Positions 15,445 through 20,724 of a stretch of 20,724 nt of DNA are shown here, piece after piece. Under the pieces are notes generated by a model, which was not told where the DNA came from, did not search any database, and saw only the letters and a program-made list of their open reading frames with translations. The first letter of the stretch is position 1, and every line of letters begins with the position of its first letter. The stretch is from an uncultured Oscillospiraceae bacterium (GTDB lineage: Bacteria > Bacillota > Clostridia > Oscillospirales > Ruminococcaceae), in the NCBI GenBank assembly GCA_904502045.1, contig CAJGEB010000006.1:1-20724 (forward strand), in the 5' to 3' direction. A program made the position numbers and the translations under genes.

Positions 15445-16293
15445 ATGGCTGTAATAATAGACGGAAAGGCAGTTTCTTTGAGCTGCAGAGAGAAGATAAA
15501 AGAGGAAGTCGCAAAGATGGCGGCAAAGGGAATAGTTCCGGGACTTGCGGTTGTGATAGTCGGAGATAATCCTGCATCGAGAACCTATGTAAACAACAAG
15601 AAAAAGGGCTGTGCCGAAGTCGGAATGTATTCTGAGGAGTATGCATTGCCTGAGGAAACTACACAAGAGGAGCTGCTGGAGCTCGTTGAAAAGCTCAACA
15701 ACAAGGAGGATATCCACGGAATACTCGTTCAGCTTCCGCTGCCGAAGCATATAGATGATAAGGCTGTAATTGCGGCAATATCTCCCCAAAAGGACGTTGA
15801 CGCGTTCCACACCGAAAACGTGGGAAGGATAATGATAGGCGAGTATAAGTTTTTACCCTGCACTCCCGCGGGAGTAATGGAGCTTTTGAAGGCGTATAAT
15901 ATAGACGTAGCGGGTAAGGAGTGCGTGGTAATAGGAAGAAGCAACATCGTGGGTAAGCCGATGCTGATGCTGCTGCTTCAGGCAAACGGAACCGTTACGA
16001 TATGCCACTCCAGAACAAAGGACCTGAAGGAAACCACAAGAAGAGCTGATATACTTGTAGCGGCGATAGGTAAGGCTAAATTTGTGGGAGCCGATATGGT
16101 AAAGGAGGGCGCAGTAGTAATAGACGTCGGAATCAACCGCGATGAAAACGGTAAGCTGTGCGGCGACGTGGACTTTGAAGCAGTAAAGGATAAGGCGTCT
16201 TACATAACACCCGTTCCGGGCGGAGTGGGTCCCATGACGATAACGATGCTTCTCAAAAATACGCTTGAAGCCTGCAGGGACGAAAATAAATAA
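15445..16293 (+). CDS. folD: Bifunctional methylenetetrahydrofolate dehydrogenase / methenyltetrahydrofolate cyclohydrolase FolD
   Basis: A cytoplasmic one-carbon enzyme that interconverts 5,10-methylene-THF, 5,10-methenyl-THF and 10-formyl-THF, usually with NADP. The 282-aa length is standard. ATG 15445 follows GGAGGGG at 15433-15439. Catalytic Tyr48 and Lys52 lie in [11 protein letters not shown], and Asp119 in KDVDAFH matches the folate-binding Asp121 of E. coli. VQLPLPKH at 95-102, the nucleotide-binding GRSNIVGKP at 164-172, and [11 protein letters not shown] at 255-265 are all present. It starts 15 nt after lgt, so it should be the last gene of the ymfF–ymfH–lgt–folD unit. No hairpin terminator is visible before the next promoter at 16299. 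Confidence 0.96.
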   Translation: MAVIIDGKAVSLSCREKIKEEVAKMAAKGIVPGLAVVIVGDNPASRTYVNNKKKGCAEVGMYSEEYALPEETTQEELLELVEKLNNKEDIHGILVQLPLPKHIDDKAVIAAISPQKDVDAFHTENVGRIMIGEYKFLPCTPAGVMELLKAYNIDVAGKECVVIGRSNIVGKPMLMLLLQANGTVTICHSRTKDLKETTRRADILVAAIGKAKFVGADMVKEGAVVIDVGINRDENGKLCGDVDFEAVKDKASYITPVPGGVGPMTITMLLKNTLEACRDENK

Positions 16294-16298
16294 AAAGC

Positions 16299-16327
16299 TT
16301 GACAAGAGCGGAAAAATATGCTATGAT
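16299..16327 (+). promoter_or_regulatory. Sigma-A promoter of the rplU–prp–rpmA operon
   Basis: A perfect -35 TTGACA (16299-16304), a 17-nt spacer and TATGAT (16322-16327). It starts 6 nt after the folD stop. Transcription is predicted to begin around 16334, giving a leader of about 80 nt before rplU. Confidence 0.9.
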
Positions 16328-16334
16328 ATGGCTT

Positions 16335-16400
16335 GCCGCATATAAGAGGCTTTTTTAAGTGTGCAATTTTGCGCCGCCTCGGTTAGCGAGACTTAAAGAA
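16335..16400 (+). ncRNA. L21-type ribosomal protein leader
   Basis: The leader between the promoter and rplU contains the conserved GCGCCGCCTCGGTTAGCGAG-type core I associate with the Rfam L21 leader of Firmicutes. Pairings seen: GTGCAA (16361-16366) with TTGCGC (16369-16374), GAGGC (16346-16350) with GCCTC (16376-16380), TTAAGT (16355-16360) with ACTTAA (16391-16396), and CTCG (16378-16381) with CGAG (16387-16390). Some exclude each other, which suggests feedback control by L21 or another ribosomal protein. The family match is from memory; the pairings are seen directly. Confidence 0.65.
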
Positions 16401-16412
16401 AGAGGAATGAAA

Positions 16413-16724
16413 ATGTACGCAGTTATCGTAACAGGCGGAAAACAGTACCGCGTTCAAGAGGGCGATACTCTGTTCATCGAAAAGCTCGAAGCTGAAGAAA
16501 ATGCAGAAGTAGTTTTCGATAACGTTATTGCCGTAGGCGGAGATGACAAGGCAGTATTTGGAAAGCCTACCGTACCGGGCGCAAGTGTTACCGCGAAAGT
16601 ATTGAAAAACGGAAAGGGTAAGAAGATCACAGTATTTACCTATCGTCCGAAGAAGGATTCCAAGCGTAAGATGGGACACAGACAGCCCTATACCAAGGTT
16701 CAGATCGTTAGCATAATGGCATGA
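16413..16724 (+). CDS. rplU: 50S ribosomal protein L21
   Basis: A structural protein of the large ribosomal subunit that binds 23S rRNA. Starting at ATG 16413, with AGAGGA at 16401-16406, the protein is 103 aa and begins [18 protein letters not shown], the usual L21 start. The ATG at 16407 would add only Met-Lys and overlaps the end of the ribosome binding site. The GTG at 16359 would translate the regulatory leader and is rejected. The C-terminal [21 protein letters not shown] and YTKVQI segments are the standard rRNA-binding end. It overlaps prp by 4 nt (ATGA). Confidence 0.96.
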   Translation: MYAVIVTGGKQYRVQEGDTLFIEKLEAEENAEVVFDNVIAVGGDDKAVFGKPTVPGASVTAKVLKNGKGKKITVFTYRPKKDSKRKMGHRQPYTKVQIVSIMA

Positions 16725-17038
16725 TCAAAGTAGTTTTCGAAGAAAAGGGTGGGAACCTTAAGGGGTTCAGTGCATCCGGACATGCGGGGTATGCACCGTA
16801 TGGAAGCGATATAGTATGCGCGGCGGTAACGTCGGCGGTACAGATGACCGTGAACGGAGCGGTTGAGATAATCAAAGCTCGGTGCAAGGTCGAAACGCTC
16901 GAAAACGAGATAAGGTTCAGTTCCGAGGAAGAGAGCAGCGGAGTGGTTGCGATGTTAGAGGCACTTAAGCTGCATCTTGAGATATTATCGGAACAGTACG
17001 AAGGAAAAATCAAAGTAGAAGTTATAACGGGGGTGTAA
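16721..17038 (+). CDS. prp: Ribosomal-processing cysteine protease Prp (YsxB)
   Basis: This protease removes the N-terminal extension of ribosomal protein L27 in Firmicutes, an essential maturation step in Staphylococcus. The 105-aa length is typical. The [18 protein letters not shown] signature contains the catalytic pair His21 and Cys33. It is placed between rplU and rpmA, overlapping rplU by 4 nt and ending 3 nt before rpmA. The next gene encodes an L27 with the matching cleavage site, so enzyme and substrate are adjacent and co-transcribed. Confidence 0.95.
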   Translation: MIKVVFEEKGGNLKGFSASGHAGYAPYGSDIVCAAVTSAVQMTVNGAVEIIKARCKVETLENEIRFSSEEESSGVVAMLEALKLHLEILSEQYEGKIKVEVITGV

Positions 17039-17041
17039 TAA

Positions 17042-17320
17042 ATGCTTAGACTTGATATGCAGTTCTTTGCACATAAAAAGGGAGTTGGCTCCACCAAGAA
17101 CGGCCGTGACTCTGAATCCAAAAGACTTGGAGTTAAGAGAGCGGACGGACAGAGCGTTCTCGCAGGAAATATATTAGTACGTCAACGCGGTACTCATATT
17201 CATCCGGGAGAGAATGTAGGACGTGGTTCTGATGACACCTTGTTCGCGCTTGTTAACGGTAAGGTAAAGTTCGAGAGAATGGGCCGTGACCGTAAGAAAG
17301 TAAGCGTATACGAGCAGTAA
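17042..17320 (+). CDS. rpmA: 50S ribosomal protein L27, with Prp-cleaved N-terminal extension
   Basis: A large-subunit protein whose N-terminus reaches the peptidyl transferase centre. The 92-aa product starts MLRLDMQFF followed by AHKKGVGST. The first nine residues match the Firmicute extension cut after the FF pair by Prp. The mature body contains [14 protein letters not shown] and [22 protein letters not shown] in usual form, split around the conserved GNILVRQRG segment. The ATG follows a GGGGG ribosome binding site at the end of prp. A terminator lies 9 nt after the stop, so rplU–prp–rpmA is a closed operon. Confidence 0.97.
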   Translation: MLRLDMQFFAHKKGVGSTKNGRDSESKRLGVKRADGQSVLAGNILVRQRGTHIHPGENVGRGSDDTLFALVNGKVKFERMGRDRKKVSVYEQ

Positions 17321-17328
17321 GAAGAGAG

Positions 17329-17357
17329 ATCCCGAGTAGATTTTACTCGGGATTTTG
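17329..17357 (+). terminator. Intrinsic terminator after rpmA
   Basis: ATCCCGAGTA (17329-17338) pairs perfectly with TACTCGGGAT (17344-17353) around a 5-nt loop, followed by TTTTG. The T tract is short, so some read-through into obgE is likely. No strong promoter is visible between it and obgE. Confidence 0.85.
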
Positions 17358-17392
17358 TATTAATTAGTAAGAATGAGGAGAAGGAACCTGAG

Positions 17393-18658
17393 ATGTTTGC
17401 AGATATTGCGAGGATAAGCGTGAAGGCCGGCGACGGCGGCGCGGGAAGTGTATCTTTTAGAAGAGAAAAGTATGTAGCATCGGGCGGACCTGACGGCGGT
17501 GACGGCGGTAACGGCGGCAACGTTGTGTTTGTAGTGGATACGAATATTTCGAGTCTGGTCACCTTTAAATATAAGAAGAAGTACGAGGCTAAGAACGGAA
17601 TGCCCGGCGCGGCAAAGAAGTGTTCGGGTAAAAATGCCGAGGACCTTATAATAAAGGTTCCGCTCGGAACTCTTGTTACAGATGCCCAGACGGGCAGAGT
17701 AGTTGCTGATATGTCTGACGGTGAGCCGGCTATAATAGCGCGCGGCGGAAAAGGCGGTTGGGGTAACGTGCATTTTGCAACTCCGACAAGACAGACTCCG
17801 CGATTCGCGAAGCCCGGAATGCCGGGGGAACGCCTTGAGCTGCAGCTTGAGCTGAAACTGCTTGCCGACGTCGGACTTGTGGGCTTTCCCAACGTTGGAA
17901 AATCCACCCTTATATCAGTGTGCAGCGATGCAAAGCCGAAGATAGCGAACTATCACTTTACAACGCTGACTCCTGCGCTGGGAGTAGTGCGTACCGGAGA
18001 GGAAAGCTCGTTTGTAATGGCGGATATTCCGGGACTTATAGAGGGAGCCAGTGACGGAGCCGGACTCGGACACGAATTTTTAAGACATGTCGAAAGATGC
18101 CGACTGATTATCCACGTGGTAGATGTTTCGGGTAGCGAGGGAAGGGATCCTAAAGAGGATTTCGAAAAGATAAATACTGAGCTTGAGCGGTTTAATCCTG
18201 AGCTTGCCGAGAGAAAGCAGATAGTAGCGGCGAACAAGTGCGACATCGCGACCGAGGAGCAGATGCAGGATTTTGAGGAGTATGTCAAGGGCAAGGGGTA
18301 TGAGGTGTTCAGAATATCCGCGGCGATTGGCGAGGGAGCAAAGGCTCTCATCAACAAGACCGCTGAGGAGCTGAGCAAATTACCGCCGGTGAAAAGATAC
18401 GAGCCGGAGCCGAAGCTGGAAGAGGTAACGGACAGCAAGTCCTTTGAGATAACGGTAGATGAATACGGTGTATACGTGATAGACGCGCCGTGGCTTGAGA
18501 GAATACTCGGCGGCGTAAATATGGAGGACTACGAGTCGCTGCAGTATTTCCAGAGGACCCTTCGCAACAACGGAATAATAGACAAGCTTGAAGAGATGGG
18601 TATTGAAGAGGGAGATACGGTAAGGATATTTGACTTTGAGTTTGATTTTGTGTATTAA
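17393..18658 (+). CDS. obgE: GTPase ObgE/CgtA (Spo0B-associated GTP-binding protein)
   Basis: An essential GTPase in 50S subunit maturation and stress/sporulation signalling. The 421-aa protein starts at ATG 17393 after GAGGAGAAGG (17375-17384). It has the Gly-rich N-terminal Obg fold (about 1-158, with GGPDGGDGGNGGNV). The G domain carries G1 GFPNVGKST at 164-172, G3 DIPG at 211-214 and G4 NKCD at 281-284. A C-terminal OCT domain (about 345-421) ends in FDFEFDFVY. All switch and nucleotide motifs are intact. It follows rpmA, the classic Firmicute order, and is followed within 14 nt by the Mini-III gene. Confidence 0.97.
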   Translation: MFADIARISVKAGDGGAGSVSFRREKYVASGGPDGGDGGNGGNVVFVVDTNISSLVTFKYKKKYEAKNGMPGAAKKCSGKNAEDLIIKVPLGTLVTDAQTGRVVADMSDGEPAIIARGGKGGWGNVHFATPTRQTPRFAKPGMPGERLELQLELKLLADVGLVGFPNVGKSTLISVCSDAKPKIANYHFTTLTPALGVVRTGEESSFVMADIPGLIEGASDGAGLGHEFLRHVERCRLIIHVVDVSGSEGRDPKEDFEKINTELERFNPELAERKQIVAANKCDIATEEQMQDFEEYVKGKGYEVFRISAAIGEGAKALINKTAEELSKLPPVKRYEPEPKLEEVTDSKSFEITVDEYGVYVIDAPWLERILGGVNMEDYESLQYFQRTLRNNGIIDKLEEMGIEEGDTVRIFDFEFDFVY

Positions 18659-18672
18659 CGGAGGGTTTTGCT

Positions 18673-19059
18673 GTGTCGGACGCAAGGGGGTATAATCCCA
18701 AGACGCTCGCGTTTATGGGAGATGCCGTGTACGAGGCATTGGTAAGAGAAAAGCTGATACTTGAGGGAGAGAAGCCGGTAGGAGAGCTGCATAAGGCGTC
18801 GGCTTCGATAGTTTGTGCAGGAGCACAATCCGAAATTTACGAGTTTTTAGCGAGTATCCTGAGCGAAGATGAGTATAATATACTAAAAAGAGGGCGTAAT
18901 TCCAATACGGTGCACGTTCCGAAGAGCGCGGAGGCAGCAGATTACCGTCGCGCCACCGGAATAGAGGCTCTGTTCGGGTATTTATACTTAAGCGGTGAAA
19001 ATGACAGAATACGGGAGCTCTTTGAGAAGATTTGGGAGCAGATTAGCAGAGGAAGATAG
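18673..19059 (+). CDS. mrnC: Mini-ribonuclease III (MrnC)
   Basis: An RNase III-like dimer lacking a double-stranded RNA-binding domain. In Bacillus it matures the ends of 23S rRNA. The start is GTG 18673, preceded by CGGAGGG at 18659-18665. The 128-aa product has the catalytic FMGDAVYEALVR segment with Asp17 and Glu21, and the later FGYLYLSGENDRI segment typical of the family's C-terminal helix. Length is normal for Mini-III and there is no extra domain. In Bacillus mrnC is near cysS; here it sits directly after obgE, which still groups it with ribosome assembly genes. Confidence 0.92.
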   Translation: MSDARGYNPKTLAFMGDAVYEALVREKLILEGEKPVGELHKASASIVCAGAQSEIYEFLASILSEDEYNILKRGRNSNTVHVPKSAEAADYRRATGIEALFGYLYLSGENDRIRELFEKIWEQISRGR

Positions 19060-19100
19060 TGTTTAGGAGCCGTCGCCTTCTTTGTCTTGGAGGCGTAGGG

Positions 19101-19970
19101 ATGAAAAGTAAACTCGGAACGATAGCGGTTGACGTGATATACGATGTGGTGGGAGCGGTTCTCTACACGGTAGGAGTGAGTGCGTTTACCGCACCTAATA
19201 ATATAGCTCCGGGGGGAGTTACCGGTCTTGCGACTATTGCAAATGCTCTGTGGGGAGTACCGATAGGAACCGTAACGTTTGCAGTTAATATTCCGCTTTT
19301 GTTTTTAGCGCTGAAAATGTGGGGAAAAGTCCTCACGTTAAAGACGCTTAAATCGGTAGCAATAATGTCGGCGGTAATAGATATACTATCGGTGTATATG
19401 CCGAGGTACGAGGGGGATGCGCTCCTTGCAGCCGTGTTCGGCGGATTTTGCATAGGCGCGGGACTTGGTGCGATATTTTCAAGGGACTCCACCACCGGCG
19501 GAACAGATATTGTTGCGGGGTATATCCAGGAGCGCCTGCCGCATATACAGATAGGCAAGGTAATATTGCTGATAGATGCGCTGGTACTTGCGCTTGCGGC
19601 GGTAGCTTATAAAAATATCGAAACCTTTTTGTACGGGGTTATAGCAATATTTGTCACGACGAAGATAATGGACGCGATAATTTACGGCGTTGATACGGGA
19701 AAGGTTGCGTTTATTATATCGGATAAAAAGGCAGAGATAGCAGCCGAGGTGCTCAAGAGTATGGATAGGGGCTGCACATTTTTAGAGGCAAAGGGAGCGT
19801 ATTCCGAAAAAGACAGAGATGTACTGATGTGCGCGGTGAAGAAAAGACAGTTCCCGCAGCTCAAGAAGATAGCCTACGAGCTGGACGAGAGTGCGTTTTT
19901 AATAGTAGTAAATGCGGACGAGATATTAGGGTACGGATTTAAAGAATATGACGACAAGGACATCGGATGA
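19101..19970 (+). CDS. YitT family membrane protein (DUF161 + DUF2179)
   Basis: A polytopic inner-membrane protein of a common Firmicute family whose transport or sensing role is not settled. I chose ATG 19101, with GGAGG at 19089-19093; the GTG at 19059 would add an Arg/Cys-rich stretch and overlap the end of mrnC. The 289-aa protein has about five hydrophobic segments in residues 1-200, including the repeated family motifs NNIAPGGVTGL and STTGGTDIVAGY. A soluble C-terminal DUF2179-like domain (about 215-280) ends in VNADEILGYGF. Its stop overlaps the start of the ComEA-like gene (ATGA), so the two are translationally coupled. Confidence 0.92.
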   Translation: MKSKLGTIAVDVIYDVVGAVLYTVGVSAFTAPNNIAPGGVTGLATIANALWGVPIGTVTFAVNIPLLFLALKMWGKVLTLKTLKSVAIMSAVIDILSVYMPRYEGDALLAAVFGGFCIGAGLGAIFSRDSTTGGTDIVAGYIQERLPHIQIGKVILLIDALVLALAAVAYKNIETFLYGVIAIFVTTKIMDAIIYGVDTGKVAFIISDKKAEIAAEVLKSMDRGCTFLEAKGAYSEKDRDVLMCAVKKRQFPQLKKIAYELDESAFLIVVNADEILGYGFKEYDDKDIG

Positions 19971-20359
19971 TTATGGACGGAAAACACGAAATAATAAGTA
20001 AAAACGTATTGCTTATAGCGGCGGCGGTACTTGCGGTAGTGCTGGTTGGGTACAATGTGTTTTTGGTTCCGAGGGGAGATGTGCTTGAGGTAAACGTGGG
20101 AGAGAGCTCCGAGGTGAGCTTTGATGAGAGCGGAAAAGTGAGCTCAAGTGCAGCCGAAGAGGAAATTATCAACATAAATACCGCCGATGCCGAGGAACTC
20201 GAAAAGCTTTCGGGAATCGGTCCTGCAACGGCGGCGAAGATAATTGAATACAGAGAAAAGGTCGGAATAATACGCTCGGTGGATGAGCTGCTTAACGTTT
20301 CGGGAATAGGCGAAAAGAAGCTTGAAGCAATCAGAGATAAGATAAAGCTGTCGGACTGA
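19967..20359 (+). CDS. ComEA-like helix-hairpin-helix DNA-binding protein (short form)
   Basis: A 130-aa protein with one N-terminal membrane segment (about 13-33), an acidic, Ser/Glu-rich linker (about 38-66), and a C-terminal pair of helix-hairpin-helix motifs (about 68-127). The latter contain ININTADAEELEKLSGIGP and LLNVSGIGEKKLEAI. This is the layout of the competence DNA receptor ComEA: membrane anchor outside, DNA-binding (HhH)2 at the end. Full ComEA usually carries an SLBB-like domain between anchor and HhH; here only a short linker is present. No comEC is seen in the window, so a role in DNA uptake is inferred from the family. ATG 19967 overlaps the upstream stop; ATG 19973 is an alternative start. 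Confidence 0.85.
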   Translation: MIMDGKHEIISKNVLLIAAAVLAVVLVGYNVFLVPRGDVLEVNVGESSEVSFDESGKVSSSAAEEEIININTADAEELEKLSGIGPATAAKIIEYREKVGIIRSVDELLNVSGIGEKKLEAIRDKIKLSD

Positions 20360-20545
20360 TTACTTTCTGTTCGCATCGACCTCGTTTTTGCCCAGGGCTA
20401 CGTTTTCATCGCTCGTTATGGGCATATTACCGGGAGTGTTTGCTGTGTCGCGGGAAATAAAGGTCAAGGTGGAGTAGGCGGAGTCGATGTGGGTCTTTTT
20501 GTTTACAGTAGTGAGATTGGCGCGTCGCGCCTTTTTTTTATTCAA
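20360..20545 (-). CDS. Small protein resembling clostridial DUF3787 / spore-surface small proteins (tentative)
   Basis: On the minus strand, convergent with the ComEA-like gene and abutting its stop. An ATG at 20593 gives 77 aa but has no ribosome binding site. TTG at 20545 is preceded by AAAGGA about 11 nt upstream and gives 61 aa, so I prefer it with low certainty. The N-terminus is Lys/Arg-rich. The C-terminal part includes HIDSAYSTLTF and MPITSDENVALGKNEVDANRK in two pieces, around a DTANTPGN segment. The P-x-S-x-E-x-V ... VD-x-N-x-K ending resembles a family of 50-60 aa clostridial proteins once called DUF3787, one of which is described as a spore-surface protein. That match is from memory. 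No membrane segment is visible. It could still be a chance frame. Confidence 0.5.
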   Translation of the reverse strand: MNKKKARRANLTTVNKKTHIDSAYSTLTFISRDTANTPGNMPITSDENVALGKNEVDANRK

Positions 20546-20633
20546 AAAATACCAATTCCTTTCTTTTTCGTGTATATTTATTGTTTTACGCATAGGTCAA
20601 AATATACAAAAATAAAATATAGTTAAATAATGT

Positions 20634-20662
20634 TTGAAATGGGAGCCGAAATATGTTAAAAT
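20634..20662 (+). promoter_or_regulatory. Sigma-A promoter for a gene beyond the right edge
   Basis: TTGAAA (20634-20639), a 17-nt spacer and TAAAAT (20657-20662) with an upstream TGT forming an extended -10. The window ends with TGAGGAGA, a good ribosome binding site, so a + strand gene should start within about 10 nt of the edge. The leader 20669-20724 holds only short, weak inverted repeats. Confidence 0.8.
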
Positions 20663-20724
20663 ATTTTTAACAATTATATGAGTTGAGGAAACTAATCCTT
20701 ACAAGTTAGAACATTTTGAGGAGA

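Noticed and set aside
16359..16412. N-terminal extension of L21 from GTG 16359
   Set aside because: It would translate the regulatory leader; the product from ATG 16413 has the standard L21 start and length.
19059..19100. GTG 19059 start of the YitT protein
   Set aside because: A good GGAGG lies before ATG 19101 and the extra N-terminus is not typical of the family.
1..20724. CRISPR array, prophage, transposase, toxin–antitoxin or restriction system
   Set aside because: No direct-repeat/spacer pattern and no coding region with such domains was seen; every sizeable + strand gene has another assignment.

Overview
The window looks like a chromosomal segment from a spore-forming Firmicute of class Clostridia, probably an uncultured gut-type Oscillospirales or relative. 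The evidence is a sporulation sigma factor K with its hydrophobic pro-sequence, a DacF-type D,D-carboxypeptidase, the L21–Prp–L27 cassette with an N-terminally extended L27, the paired M16 proteins YmfF/YmfH, a Mini-III RNase, and strong GGAGG ribosome binding sites. The host name is an inference; no rRNA or other decisive marker is present. All confident genes are on the + strand except one small convergent gene near the right end.

Layout. 1-735: the 3' end of an SCP-x-type thiolase gene, a small Cys/His-rich protein of unknown function, and a strong intrinsic terminator. 775-1519: sigK with its own leader. 1584-1662: a three-way-junction palindromic element that overlaps a likely promoter. 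1694-4037: prmA (ribosomal protein L11 methyltransferase), then a secreted, membrane-anchored D-Ala-D-Ala carboxypeptidase. 4059-4186: a four-way-junction (cloverleaf) palindromic element that appears related to the first one. 4315-11655: one very large gene (2446 aa) for a cyclic beta-1,2-glucan synthase-like protein with GT84, central glucoamylase-like (GH189-like) and GH94 modules. 11722-16293: a promoter and leader hairpin, then an apparent operon ymfF, ymfH, lgt, folD. 16299-17357: a sigma-A promoter, an L21-type leader, rplU, prp, rpmA and a terminator. 17393-20359: obgE, Mini-III RNase, a YitT-family membrane protein and a short ComEA-like protein, tightly packed. 20360-20545 (minus): a small protein resembling clostridial spore-surface small proteins. 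20634-20724: a promoter and leader for a gene that begins just past the window.

How the genes work together. Most of the content is housekeeping: ribosome assembly and maturation (L21, L27, the protease that trims L27, Obg, Mini-III, PrmA), lipoprotein maturation (Lgt), one-carbon metabolism (FolD) and the envelope (carboxypeptidase). The accessory-looking parts are the giant glucan synthase, the two nested-palindrome elements that flank the prmA–carboxypeptidase pair, and the Cys-rich small protein. I did not find a defence system, CRISPR array, prophage, transposase or tRNA. The best candidates for something undescribed are the two structured elements, which share arm order and a nearly identical last arm.
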